Part shown: positions 47,656 to 59,519 of the stretch, in pieces
Numbering within the stretch: position 1 is the stretch's first letter
Layout of the letters: each line of letters starts with the position of its first letter
Assembly: GCA_037179385.1 (NCBI GenBank)
Contig: CM074188.1
Span: 26,801,318-26,865,317 of the forward strand
DNA from: Holothuria scabra
Taxonomy: Eukaryota > Echinodermata > Holothuroidea > Aspidochirotida > Holothuriidae
Length of the DNA: 64,000 nt
Reading direction: 5' to 3'
Notes under the pieces: generated by a model
The model's input: only the letters and a program-made list of their open reading frames with translations
Database searches by the model: none
What the model was told of the DNA's origin: nothing
Translations under genes and position numbers: made by a program

Positions 47656-47864
47656 ACTGTATAAAGCTGTGCTGGGTCTAAATAGGAGAGCCTCTCCATT
47701 ATGTAGAGGAGGAAACCACAAAGCAAACAAATCATGCAATAACGTAGACTAATTGTTCTTTCCCAACTAGGCAGGTCTGGTAAGACGGAGGAGCTATATG
47801 GGTTAGGTGTGTCATGTGTATTATACATAACTTGGATATTTTGTTCTTATTTCCCTTACACAAA

Positions 47865-48125
47865 ATCCATCCATATATATGGTCCAGATATGAAAGTCCA
47901 AACATAGGCCAGATACGACTTTCATGTGTGGGCCATCTGATGCAGGTATGGGATTTATGTCTGGGCCAGATAAAAAGAAATAAAGTGGGCAGAACAACCA
48001 CATTTCAGCCATATATGGCCATATAAAGTTTCATTTGGATCAAGTCTTAATATAGAACAGATGAAATCATTATCTGGACCATATGTGGCTCATATCTGTG
48101 CCAGATATGGAACAATATGGAAATT
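47865..48125 (+). repeat. Degenerate array of CCAGATATGG-like units
   Basis: Units such as GGTCCAGATATGAAAGTC, GGCCAGATACGA, GGGCCAGATA and TGCCAGATATGG recur with variable spacing. Non-coding. Confidence 0.5.
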
Positions 48126-48133
48126 GCAGATCT

Positions 48134-48243
48134 GGGGTCCGTTCCACAAAGAGTTACGCACAATCTTAAGTTTGATTCACCATACATAAGCCAACAGTAA
48201 ATCAAACTTAAGATCGTGCGTAACTCTTTGTGGAACGGGCCCC
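48134..48243. mobile_element. Compact foldback MITE (110 bp)
   Basis: The left arm GGGGTCCGTTCCACAAAGAG continues TTACGCACAATCTTAAG; the right arm is its inverse, ending CTTTGTGGAACGGGCCCC. The loop is about 25 bases. It would form a hairpin of more than 40 bp, shaped like a small-RNA precursor. Confidence 0.85.
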
Positions 48244-49378
48244 TGGTCCGGATGGGGGGAGGGTCATTATCTGTACCAGTTTTTTTGTAGCAATGAGCTG
48301 AATGAACAAACTTGGTGAATTTTGTTGGCTAGAATAATTGTGACAATTAAGTTCAGTTGGCATATATCCACCTTAAACCCGGCACTGGAGGACATTTTCT
48401 TCTGAAGTGAATATGTATGACATCTTTGTTGAGAGCCACAAGAATGATTTTATTGAAATACTAGCTCTTCATTGAAGGACATAATGGAAAAGTGGAACTA
48501 AATTAATAAAAGTTGCAATCCAGAGATCAGAACCTTAGACCTGCAGATTAAGCATTTACCCTAGTCTCCCAAACTAAGCATTTACCATGAAAACAATATT
48601 TTAACCTGAATAAGAATGTAGAAAGATATAGTAATTTCTGGTGGTCCATCATTTTAGCCGTGGTCAAACAGACTGATTTTGCTTTGAGTTGGCTGATTCT
48701 GATTTTTTAGGCTGATCCCGCGGTAGAGTACACTAGTAGGCACACGACCCAAATATGGCCCAGTTTACCGTCTGCCTCTGTTATATAACCATAACTACGT
48801 TCGGTGAGGAATATACTAGGGATAGGCCCTAGTGTGTAATGCTAGGACCACCTGTGGTCTATTCCAGACTGGTAGTGATGATACACCTACCCTCTAGCTG
48901 TACCAACTTCAGCTGCTATTTCTTTATAAGTCAGCCTTTTCATATGACCGCCATGATATTTGGGATGTTGTGCCTTGCATTGAATTGGCCTAGCCTGTAA
49001 GGTTTCTATCAGTTTTGTGGTTTGGCCATCAGGTCACATGTATTACCCCTTCTTTACAGATAGGCTATGCACAAGGTGCGATGTTACGGACGTACACAAA
49101 AGTTTGTGGACCACCCCACTGTTGTGACGTTCCTACAGCCTGAAAAAGATTACTCATCTGATCAGGGTTTGCACTTACTGACTTTTGTCGCCTGCTGATT
49201 CTGTTAGTTAATTGGTCAAAACAAGTGTTAACATAGACCAACACAACACAGTTCTATCAGCCAACAAGGCAGTTAGCAGACAATATTGTGCTTTGTGTTT
49301 TCAGTATTATGGCTTTATTCATCCAGTTGGATACATGCTGAAAGATTTTAATGCTCCATTTTGGTTTTTCCCTGAAAG

Positions 49379-49466
49379 GTTCAAATTGGTCTGGACGAAA
49401 GTGAAGAAGATTTTGAAATTTATTTGGATGATAAATGGTTCAACCTTACCATGTTGGAAGATGAAG
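49379..49466 (+). CDS. Exon: VWD domain, middle
   Basis: This exon of 88 nt is phase 0 to 1. The acceptor is TTTCCCTGAAAG and the donor is GTATGC. It encodes VQIGLDESEEDFEIYLDDKW, then FNLTMLEDE, which follows QNSTK of the previous exon. The order matches MUC4/Mesh VWD domains, where the NAFAAxxxxSxxVQVxL strand is followed by a short hydrophilic loop. The 3' splice site has a weak pyrimidine tract with AAAG. It was chosen because it is the only junction that keeps both the frame and the VQxxL strand. The NLT triplet could be N-glycosylated. Confidence 0.82.
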
Positions 49467-49976
49467 GTATGCTGAGTGAATCTTACTTTTCTTGGTATTA
49501 TATTTTATAAATTTATTCTACACCAGTTTTGATTTGAAGAAGTGCAAGAGAAATCATATTAAGCCATGAAATCAAAATTTTTAGTTAACAAAAAATTTTC
49601 AAGTGGACCCACTGCGATCCAGTCCAGAGACCTCTAGTGTGCAAGGCAATACCCTCAATCCGGCAAGTTAATTACTCTTCCTCTTTATAGATACATTTTG
49701 ACTAATTATTCACAGATAAGTTATTTAGCAGCAATTAATACAGTTTGTAGCATTTCTTGTCCAATGCTTGTAAGCAAAATGTTACATGTAGTTTTTGTTG
49801 ATAAAAGAAAGCCGTTCAGCCGAAGCAATGTAAATTTGGATATTTCATTGTTCTATCCAAGGAGGTTACTGTTAAGGATTGATTCACCATTTTTGCAAAC
49901 ATTTCCGTTAGATGAAATAAAGCTTGACTGAGGTTATGTAAAGGATATTAATTCAGTGCCATTTATTTTAATCCAG

Positions 49977-50156
49977 ACAACAACACCCTTATTGTAAATG
50001 AAACATTGCGATTAATTTATGACGCCAAGAATAGCTCAGTGACAGCGTACTGGGACTCTCAGATCAGCATCACAGTGGAGGTAAAGATGAAGTTGTTAGA
50101 TGTCATATTTTCAGCACCAGAACTGTACCGCAATGGATCTACAAGAGGGTTGTTAG
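49977..50156 (+). CDS. Exon: VWD domain, C-terminal half
   Basis: The exon is 180 nt, phase 1 to 1. The acceptor is TTAATCCAG and the donor is GTAAGT. It encodes DNNTLIVNETLRLIYDAKNS, then a beta-rich stretch with ISITVEVKMKLLDVIFSAPEL and STRGLLG. In the VWD family the GLLG that ends this exon is followed by xxDGDxxNDF, and the next exon supplies this. An earlier GT after SITVE could act as a donor, but using it would remove the conserved GLLG, so the longer exon is preferred. The intron before it is 510 nt, the shortest in the gene. Confidence 0.92.
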
Positions 50157-51300
50157 GTAAGTCTTGACTAGAGGGGCGTAACTCAAGGCTCACTTCCCCT
50201 AACTCGCAAATATGTTGGGGGAAAAAATATATATTTTGCAGGGCAAAACTGTGAAAAAAAAATATATGAGAATATATTGAACTGTGGCTATGAACTACCT
50301 GCTGTTTACAGTTTTGGTCTCTTTGTAGCATGGCTGCCGATGTATAAAAAAGGAATCCACATTAGCAAATAAAAAGACAAAATTGCAGGACAAAAACCCC
50401 TTCAGCTTCCCCCCCCCCATCCTATGCCTTACATCCTTATGAGTTTTGTGACTATGAACATATGATGTGAAATGACCAATTGGAGGGAATAGAACTTATG
50501 CATTGACGACATACTGATGTCATCCTTTGAGCAGAACAATGGAACACCTGGCCACAGGCATAAGAATTTGCCCTACACCTCTTGTAGCACACTATGGGCG
50601 TATTCGACTGGTTGACAAATCAGCTGTCTGCATTTGTAGGCGTTGGTTTGTTTTGCCACCAAAGGAGGGAGTACTTTTTGCTCTGTGACATCATAAGCAT
50701 AAGGTCTATGGGAAACATCCAACCTTGGAATTGCCATTAAAAAAAGGCTTAAGTAACTTAACCCTTTCGCTACAGAAGGGGGTCCATTCCGCCATACTGA
50801 ACTATGTACTATTTTACGTATACGCAGTACGTATGTACTGGTTCCGGGAAATACTACGTTTTCGTTGGATGCTGCCATATTTGCCCTTGCTATGCCCCAA
50901 GAGGATGCATGTGTGTTAACTACCTCCTCTTCAAGTCTATTTCATGTCCAAAACATGATTACACACCATAGATTTATACTTTGCTATGCCAGAGTGCAGC
51001 TGAGTGCTATGGTGTAACAGCGAAACCATGCGTATGTAGTTATGGTAAATTATGGTTTCGCAGCAAAACCATGCGTAGCAAAGGGGTCAATGCTTCAATC
51101 GTATCAATTGCTTTGTTGTCCCTATTCCATAGCTGTGATATCATGTGCAAAGTGCAGATCTTATTATGACTTGCAGAGTTGTTTCTCTCATATCCTCTGG
51201 CTTACAAATTTGATTTCCTTTTCGATTGCTAGGCTGAGGCATAATGACATGTATAGAGTACTCCACAAGAAATAGGGGCATGTCTAAAGAGGCTGTTTAA

Positions 51301-51553
51301 AGGCCCAGTTTTCTCACCTGCCAAACAGTACCGATTCTCCTAACTTCTTACCTTAGCACCTGCCAAAATTGTCTGAAATTCATCCTCATCCAGACAAAAT
51401 CTCAGTTTATTGTTTCAGTTCAGTTCATGCTGTGTTATATGAGCTTCAGTAGTCTGCATTGTTTGAATTAGCTGTCAGTGAAAGAGCTGAGCCAATTGAG
51501 AATTTCTGTAACTCGCTACAAGAGTTGTAGTTTGGGGTGAGAGGATTGGTCCT
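51301..51553. mobile_element. TTAA-flanked DNA element 2 (253 bp)
   Basis: TTAA then AGGCCCAGTTTTCTCACC on the left; GGTGAGAGGATTGGTCCT then TTAA on the right. The right end also occurs at about 5405-5445 (GGGGTGAGAGGATTAGGCCT, TTAA), showing a dispersed family. Non-coding. Confidence 0.72.
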
Positions 51554-51639
51554 TTAAAGAAACAGGTTCCTAATGGAGCTCTAAAATTTAGGATGTGGTC
51601 AATAACTAGGCAGAAGGTTTCTTTGATAATGTCGGCTCT

Positions 51640-51955
51640 ATAGTCTCCGTCTCATGGGAACCCTGTCTTGTTTGTCTCTCAATCAGCCTAATTCATATCA
51701 TTAGTCCCATGTTTCTTTAGTTCCTGGCCTTATTGGTCCCCCCAATTTACTTATTGGGATTGTAAGGGTTAGGGTTAAAGATAGGGTTATGGGTTAGATG
51801 TAGGGGTTAGGGTCAAGTGACCCAATCACCTAAAACATGGGGAGAACAATGAAGCAGCAGACTAATTACTTGGGGGACCATCGAAACGGGACCGTTTAGA
51901 TGGGGAACTAGTGAGACAGGGAATGAGTGAGACAGGACTATAGACATTATCCCCT
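51640..51955. repeat. Inverted satellite-like repeat D, copy 2
   Basis: CTTATTGGTCCCCC and the inverse GGGGGACCATCGAAACGGG surround a GGTTAGGGTTAAAGATAGGG core. The telomere-like core is short and degenerate and belongs to the repeat, not to a telomere. Confidence 0.55.
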
Positions 51956-52630
51956 TTTTGGGTGCAATGGAAAGAGAAACATTTGCATTCATGATGGCCT
52001 GTGTATGTGCCAGGTACGTGTGTGTGTATGTGTGTGTGTGTGACCCTGCTTGTTAACAAGATAACTTGATTGAGGAACATCTGAAAATTTTCAAACTTGG
52101 TACAAAGATTCCCCCATATTAAGAGGGAGAACCGTATTGTTTTTGGTGGAGGTCAAAGGTAATCTGGGGTCACCAGGGGTCAAAGTCTGAAAACCTTGTT
52201 AACACAGTATCTTATGGTAGGAAACTTGGATAGATTTCATATTTGGTGTGTGGATATGTTATAGTGAGAGGATGGTCCTTGTCCTTTATAATGAAGGTCA
52301 AAGGACATCAAGGGTTGCCAGGGGTCCAATGATGTTAACCTTGTTATCTCATTATCTCAAGGTAGGAAACTTGGATGGATTTTATACTTTGTATGTTGAT
52401 GTTTCATGGTGAGAATATGGACCCCATTGTGTTTGGTGGAGGTCAGAGGTCATCTGGGGGTTTCTAGGGGTCAAAGTCTGAAAACCTTGTTAACACAATA
52501 TCTCAACGTAGGAAATGTGAATAGATTTGATATTTGGTATGTGGATGTGCATTATGGTGAGAAGATGGTCCCTGTTTTTGTTGGTGTCGGTCAAAGGTCA
52601 TCTGGGGTAACAAAGTTATTTTTTGAACAT
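51955..52630 (+). repeat. DR1-monomer composite repeat, block 12
   Basis: The head is GGAAAGAGAAACATTTGCAT and TCATGATGGCCTGTG with a TG run, followed by four monomers of the GGTAGGAAACTTGGATAG subtype. Confidence 0.82.
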
Positions 52631-53701
52631 GCTAGTTTAACATTTGAGCGAGAAGATATATGGTACATGATGGCAATATCTGAAATAGAACATTCATATT
52701 CCATGGAAACAATGCATTTTTGCATTCTGGTTGTGGGAAGTGCACTGTTTAAGGGGACGTTTAAGCAAATATTTAGTTTTCATATGTGAAAGAGGAACCA
52801 ATTGTACTCAGAGTGGTGAAATTTCCATTCAAAGTGAACTTCAAAAGCAGCAGAGATTATATCACTTCCTCAGTCATGTTATCAAGGAATCCTTTGTTTC
52901 CCTTTGTTTTATAGTCTCCTTTGCAGACTTTGGAAGTTGATGGGAATGCATATGCCCTGTGGGGAATGCCTCTCATGGAATCAAATTCTTATAACATGGG
53001 ATTTTTTAGGAGAAAACTGGTTGAAAAGTTTAAAGAAAAACAAAAGACTGCCCATTAATGTTAGGATATGGTGTCATATTTGCTTGCTTCAAGTTCACTT
53101 TTTGTTGAAAATGGAAAACTTAACCTGCTTATATCTCGAAAACCACACATGGGATTTCATCGCAAATTTCACTGCAATGCCTGGAATAAGTACCCCTCTA
53201 AGATATGGAAACTTAATATGATCTCAAACCCAAGTTCTTTTAAGACCAAAATACCTCTTGACTGAAAATCTTTGGGATAAATAGTTGTAGCATTAAGGTT
53301 TGAATTGGATACAGAATTGAGATAAGAATAAGGATTAGCCTCAGCCAGGATTAAGATTTGGGTTAGGATTACTGTTATAGGGTTATAATTACATTTGCAG
53401 TTAAGATCTAAACTAAGGTCTATAGTAAATGGTCAATACATTTTAATGAACTTACGAGTTTAATCTAGTGAACCTGTTCCCTAGTTACACTGTATGCTGT
53501 CCATTAAAGGAACTCAGAGCAGTGTCACACAGTAATTTTGGAAAAAATGTCTATAAAGGAATGTTTATTGTGGCAAGTACTGCATGCACATAACCATTCT
53601 TGGAATGCTTCATGCTATTTTTTCTTGTCTTTGCTAACAGCTCTTGAACATTCATGTGTGATGACTGTCTAAAAGTAAATTTTCAAAAACTTGTATTTCA
53701 G

Positions 53702-53818
53702 GTGTATGGGATGGTGATACCACTAATGACTTTACTATGCCAAATGGGTCAATTAAAGAACCATCAACAGCAGGAGGAAATTTCTCTGATCGGGAGGTGT
53801 ATGATTTTGGGGAAACCT
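53702..53818 (+). CDS. Exon: end of VWD domain
   Basis: The exon is 117 nt, phase 1 to 1. The acceptor is TTGTATTTCAG and the donor is GTAAGT. It encodes GVWDGDTTNDFTMPNGS, followed by IKEPSTAGG and DFGET. The calcium-binding-like GxxDGDxxNDFxxxNG motif is the diagnostic C-terminal part of MUC4/SUSD2-type VWD domains. The last codon is split (T then GG) and gives Trp with the next exon, the expected conserved FGxxW position after VWD. Confidence 0.94.
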
Positions 53819-53966
53819 GTAAGTTTCTAAATTGCTTCAAATTGTAAAAAATTAAGTCAATGTTGATTACTAGAATTGCCATTATGAACGTTACATTAAT
53901 ACATGTCAAGCACTGATTACAGATTTTGAAAGAAATTGCCCAGCCATTTAGTAATACTTACTTTCT

Positions 53967-54613
53967 GACAGTCCTGGGAGATTCTCCATTTTGGGAGAAC
54001 TTCGCATTCTCCAAACATGGAGAATTTTTATGCAGAGTGTTGTATAAATATGTAAGGCCTTATTCTCGTAACAGTCCTTGCTTCCCACACAAACACATAT
54101 GATGCGTCCTGTAACAGTATATGGTTAACAAAGGGAACACACACAAGTTCGTGTTCATGTTTGTGTTCGTGTATAATATACTGAGCTGTCAAACATAGAG
54201 TTATGAGGGAACGTGTTCTCTTTTGAAAGAAATTGCCCCCTTTTTTGTTCTCTTTGTGCGGACACCAATTAGCTATCAGACAATAATGATATGTGGGGCG
54301 GCAGGCCTGGACAACTGTATTGTGTCTGTTAATGAGGGACTTTGGTAAGTGTCATTGCTTTAATCAGTATTTTCTCAAAACTGGCCCGGTGGACTTCCAA
54401 CAAGTTCGGGGAAAAGTTGTAGATAACAACTTCAATGACACAAATTTTCAAGTTTTGAACCTTCCTAGGCAGGTACTAATTTTCCAGAAGGGTTTCAAAT
54501 AAGGTCAAACTTTATGTTTTGTATATTGTGTAAATAGCACAGCATTGTGGGTAAATTTCAAAATGACACTCAAATATTTTGCGAAATGTTTTTGGAGAAT
54601 CTCCTGGACTGCC
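53967..54613. mobile_element. Inverted-repeat element in the intron after the VWD end exon
   Basis: TGACAGTCCTGGGAGATTCT on the left and AGAATCTCCTGGACTGCC on the right are imperfect inverted repeats. The interior (about 600 bp) is non-coding. Borders are approximate. Confidence 0.5.
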
Positions 54614-56216
54614 TCAGGCCTCTGTTCAGTTACTTCCATTTTCTGCTTGCAGTTCTTATCCCTCCTTAGCTGATGATATTTCTCCAGAAAAATTCTATGC
54701 ACAGAAAAGCAGACTGCATTCGTAGCTTGTTTACACAAGCCTGATAAGAATCTCCCCAGTATTTGCTGGAGGTGCCAACTTCAGAGTAACATTCTGCTGA
54801 AAACCAACCTGAGGTCCACATTTTTAATATCTGTACTATCCCTAGTACCTTAGTTCATACGGTTACTATAGTATAGGCCAGGTTGCATGCAAAGCATGGT
54901 ATGGCACTAGTGTTCATACATATCATGCAGCCTAGCCATAGAAGTGTCTGTATATGTGCGCATAAAATGCTGTGCGCAGCTTAAGCTGCAAACAGTACTG
55001 TATTGTTGTATTAGGGGTTTTTTGTATTCATCAGCAGGGAATTTGTACATTGGTTTATCCTTGAAGGATAATCAATTGTCACTTGGCAGTTATGGCCAGA
55101 TAATCAACAGTCACCTGACCTTAAATATGGACCCATAAGAGTTGAGAATTAACACTAGGTACAGGTTTCCCATGCGGTAGGGAAAGTGGAAAAAGTGTGG
55201 AAAAGGCCTGGAATTTTACTATGGTATTGACAATCCTTGAACTTACAGTGTTTGGTGTGGAAAAATTACCATATGGCCTTGAAGATTGAAAAGCTTATGC
55301 TTACAGCAGTTTTGATCATGTTTTGTACGTGTCCATACTGGGTACACACTAAAAACAAAGACCACATCATGATGTGAAATTCTTCATTTTTCGGCACTTA
55401 GTAGTCCCCTTTAGTCTTTAAAAAGTCTGGAAAAGTCTTGAATTTTTAGTCTTTCAAAAGTGTGGGAGTTGACCCTGTAGATATGAATGAAATTATATTA
55501 TTTGATAGATATGTAATTGTTTAAAATTGTAAAAATTTAGTATTAAATGGCTTAATTACATATAGTGCAATATATATGTCTCTTCATATTCAGATGTAAA
55601 TATGAAGAACTGTTAAAATAACAAAAAAGAGGAAAAAATATGACATTCTGAAGACCTGAAGTAAGGATCTGCTTGCAACTTAAAAGGTCATTACAAATCG
55701 ACCGCCTCATTGTCCCATACATGACGCTTGTTCAACACATATGCAGGAGTCAGCATTACAGGCCCAGCACAGTTTAGTCAATGAGCTCAATTTTTCTGAC
55801 CCCACTTATTCAACTGTTAAAAGCTGAACCTACTTAGAAGTTCGTTTCTTACTTAGCTTACATCCTTACCAAATGTTTCATACTCACTTTTTTACAAAAT
55901 GAGAGACTTACAAAGGGACTGAGAGTTTTTAAGGCAAAAAGCTGTCCCACACTGTTTCCAATACATGTGTAATTTATACAGCTATTTCAGCCTTAATATT
56001 GTCAGTTTGTCAGTAGAATTAATTTTGATAGCAATGTAGATGAACATTCATGTAAAAATTTCCTAGCAACAGAAAATTTTTTCATTAAACTTACACATAG
56101 GGACAACTATCTTTTTCCAAGGAAGAAAGTAATATGCAGAATATTACTTCATTCCAGACTGGACTGTTCTATTAATAAGAGGCATTTACAAATCTACGGC
56201 TGTACACTCTGCATTC
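54614..56216. other. No gene seen
   Basis: Intronic sequence. A GTGGAAAAAGTGTGGAAAAG / AAGTCTGGAAAAGTCTTG pair at about 55190 and 55425 hints at an old repeat. Confidence 0.5.
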
Positions 56217-56224
56217 GAGTTGAC

Positions 56225-56952
56225 CAGGGAGCTGTTACGGAAGGAGATAAAGCACTTACCTTTCCTTTGAGTTATCAGGATTGCCTACAATAACTCCAAA
56301 TTGTTGTACTCTTGAAAAGTTAAGACCACATACAAAAGAGATTAGTAGGTGACAACAATAGTTCTTATCGTCTGCTAGATCTCACATACTTGTGGCATGA
56401 TTTCATCCATTGCAATAATATTGCCAGTCGTCAAAGAAATAAAAAATTATTCTGTTTCTGTACGCCAGTGGCCACTTTTTTGATGGGTACAGTTGAGCTT
56501 CAGTTAGGGTGTAGAACATCATAAAATATTTTGCTGTTTCAGGAACTATCCGGAATCTTTTCAAAATTCATATACAAATGTTAGACTCTGCATTCATTGC
56601 TGAAAAGCATGTCAGTGACCAATGGCAAAAATTAGAATAATAAAAGAATCTTATCACTTAGAAGTAGAGTTAAGTCGTTTTGCCTTATAGGCTGACGCTG
56701 GTGTCACACTTGTCAGCAATGCTGATAGCTTCGAAGCATTGTCAATATGAGTTCTTTTTTTGAGGATTAGGCTAGTATGAAAGGGTTGATTTCTCATTAG
56801 GAGGGCTAAGTCAAACAAACTAACAAGAAGTACTTAAGGACCTGTCAATCAAAGCCCCTTCTCATAAAAAGGATTAAAGTAGTCTCAATACATATTGTTT
56901 GATTAGATAAAATTGAATGAAGTGCTTCCATCTCCTTCCGTAACAGCTCCCT
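56225..56952. mobile_element. Non-autonomous hAT-like element with 8-bp duplication
   Basis: GAGTTGAC occurs at 56217-56224 and 56953-56960. The ends are CAGGGAGCTGTTACGGAAGG at the left and the inverse CCTTCCGTAACAGCTCCCT at the right. The 8-bp duplication and CAGGG terminus are hAT features. The 728 bp interior has no transposase frame. Confidence 0.85.
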
Positions 56953-57859
56953 GAGTTGACGTATAAATTTGATTAATTCCCTGCTTGGGTGTTAAGAAAT
57001 TGTTTAAATAAATTAAAACTTACTTTTAGGATATTACATTCAACCATATAATACCTAATAATACAGTAAAATATCATTTGAGATATGTTTACAGTATACT
57101 GTGTAAACAGACCGGAACAAAAATACAGAGCAGGACACTGAATTCATTAAACATAGTTGCATGAGGGGGTGGTTTACAATCTGTCTGACAAAAAATTCTT
57201 TGAACATTTATTTCTAACTTACATGGGCATCTGGTTTTACATGTGTAAATCATTTCCTTCACCAAATATTTTACACAACATCAAATATTTTTTAAGGGAA
57301 GATAAGTTGAATTATATGATAGTAAAGAACAGTTTTTCACTGTATACGCACCTGTGACAATAATAGTTTCACCCACATTCAAACAAATGCACAGCATAGA
57401 CGCAGGCCTATTCAGAATGTATAACAAAGGGAACTGCAGTCAAATAAACCAGTGAATTACTCATTTTCATCTACCAGCTACTTCAAAAGGTGTATTTGTA
57501 TTCCTTTTCTAAGCAGTGAACAACTTTTTCAGAGATTTCTTCAATGCTTGAGGACATAAATACTGACATCATCCAACTTGTTTTTGGGACATCTGTCATT
57601 AAGTTGGCAGGAAGAAGATCAGGCTTCCAAGCTTGGGGTGTTTTGAATATTTGACTATTCAAGCTTTACGTATATCAAATCACAGGATGGCATTGAAGTG
57701 GGTTAACCTTTTAGTCTATGAGCCGCTGTGTGTACAATCAATTTGGAATGTTAGTGTTAGTGGTTGCATTTCGAAATTTAATCTAATATTTTGGTTTGTA
57801 ATTTGACATTTCTCTTTTCCTTTACACTTTGAAACACAAGGATTTAGAAACTGCAATCT

Positions 57860-58030
57860 TTTTTTTTCACATTTGGGTGAAAGGGAGAGTGCCTTAAGAA
57901 AGACTCTCTGTTCCTTCAATTTTTTTTTTTCACTCTTGGTTAAAGGGAGAGTTTTTCAAGGACTCTGTTCCTTCAAATTTATTTCACTTTTTGATATAAG
58001 GGAGAGTGTCCCAAGAAGACTCTCTGTTCC
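57860..58030 (+). repeat. Triplicated splice-acceptor region
   Basis: Three near-copies of a 55-62 bp unit lie in tandem. Each has a T-rich tract and TTCAC, then ...AAG|GGAGAGT, then a purine-rich stretch and CTCTGTTCCTTC. The AG junctions are at 57883/57884, 57945/57946 and 58000/58001. The last is the exon border of the main gene. Confidence 0.85.
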
Positions 58031-58267
58031 TTCCAACTTCTTCCCGGCGCAAGAGAGCTACAGCTGAAGATGTCTATCAACCAGTTTTTCTGGATGAGCT
58101 AAAGACACAGGTGCAGGAAAGTGATGCTGAATTTTATAATGATGTAGTTGCAAGTTGTGGGGGGAGTGATGAGTGTTTGTTTGATGCCTTGGCAACCAAA
58201 GATAAAGAGATCGGAGAATCGTCCAAGCAGTCTCAAGAAACTTTCCAACGAGATCAGAAAGCCATCA
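58001..58267 (+). CDS. Exon: post-VWD segment with RRKR proprotein-convertase motif
   Basis: The exon is 267 nt, phase 1 to 1. The acceptor is TTTTTGATATAAG and the donor is GTAAGT. The translation starts WRVSQEDSLF, passes through SSRRKRATAED and ends CGGSDECLFDALATKD and QSQETFQRDQKAI. In MUC4/Mesh proteins VWD is followed by WxxxxxDSLF and a C-x4-5-C-x-FD helix, so this exon continues the same domain set. RRKR (residues 552-555 of the joined protein) fits a furin-type site; processing there is inference. The acceptor is the third of three tandem near-copies of the same splice region. Only this copy gives an open frame. Confidence 0.9.
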
Positions 58268-58472
58268 GTAAGTATGCTGCAGTATTTGCTAAGTAAGAGT
58301 CCATGCTATGTAAACATATGTAAATACTTCACACATCAACTAATTGTGTGCTTAGCTAAGGTGGTCAGTTCTTATCCCAAACTACAATTTTTGTAGTGGT
58401 CTACAGGAATTCATAATTGCTCTTTGATTGACATATAGGTCATGTTGCACAAAAAGGTAACTGTACTGAGAG

Positions 58473-58953
58473 TTGTTACAACCAATAATGTAAAAACAAC
58501 CAATAATGTAAAAAAATTTTACCGATAATGTAAAAATTCTTTGAACCGATTATGTAAAAATTCTTTGAACCGATTATGTAAAAATTCTTTGAACCGATTA
58601 TGTAAAAATTCTTTGAACTGATTATGTAAAAATTCTTTGAACCAATTATGTAAAAAAATTACGGATAATGTAAAAAATTCTTTGAACCAATAATGCTGCC
58701 TGACAGCTTACCTGCCTACCTATATAAACTCACACACATACACTCCTGTTGATAGGACCATATGAAACCCTGCATGGTTAGAACAGTTTCTACCGTAAAT
58801 TTTTTTTACATTATCGGTTCAAAGAATTTCTTACACTATCAGCTAATTTTTTTTTTTTTTACATTATTGGTTCAAAGAATTATTTACATTATTGGTAATT
58901 TTTTTTACATTATCGGTAATTTTTTTTTTTTACATTTTCATCGGTTGTAACAA
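58473..58953. mobile_element. Foldback element built of 24-bp tandem units
   Basis: It opens TTGTTACAACC and closes GGTTGTAACAA. The left arm has five or six units of the type AATTCTTTGAACCGATTATG plus TAAA; the right arm has the inverse (TTTACATTATCGGTTCAAAG). A 130-base middle (58695-58795) separates them. This is the structure of foldback transposons. Confidence 0.85.
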
Positions 58954-59519
58954 GAGGTTTAATACATTCAGTCTTGTACTGTATACCATCACCGTAAAGC
59001 AATAAACTAAGATTGTGTCTGGATGAGAATGAGTGTTCGACAATTGTGGGAGGGGCTTAAGTAAGTAGATTAAGAGAATTGGAACTGTCTGGGGTGAGAA
59101 AATCTGGCCCTGAAGGGAAACAGTTTTAGTACTTGAAGTCATGTAGTTCAAGGTTTCTCAACTTTGTGGAACCTCTGGACCACCTTAGTAATCATATAAA
59201 AAAGTATGAGTTCCTTAAATTTTAACTGATTAATACATTGATTCATTGATATAATTGTCCCATTTGTGTTTGGTAAAATATTATTGTGTGAAAATTCTTT
59301 GGAAGGAAATATTTTTCCATGTTGTTAATGCTCTCTAGTTGACTTCAAAATGCGCAAGCTTAAAGCTCTGTGGTTAACCAGTGGGTCATTTTAGACAGGC
59401 TACCTGCTGACGTATGATGGTAATTTCTACAGTTTGAAGTTTTATTCAAGAAATTGCTTGATACTTCATCTTATTCAGACTCTACTCTATATGCTACTTG
59501 TAGAATATGCTGCAATGTG

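Noticed and set aside
49980..50081. Shorter form of the VWD exon ending after SITVE
   Set aside because: A GT is present there, but using it would delete the conserved stretch up to GLLG and break the phase with the next exon.
51760..51815. Interstitial telomere (GGTTAGGGTTA)
   Set aside because: Only a few degenerate units, which belong to a repeat also present at 38130-38510.
58500..58700. CRISPR-like array of 24-bp repeats
   Set aside because: The units are directly adjacent with no unique spacers, the mirror copy lies in the other arm, and the genome is eukaryotic.
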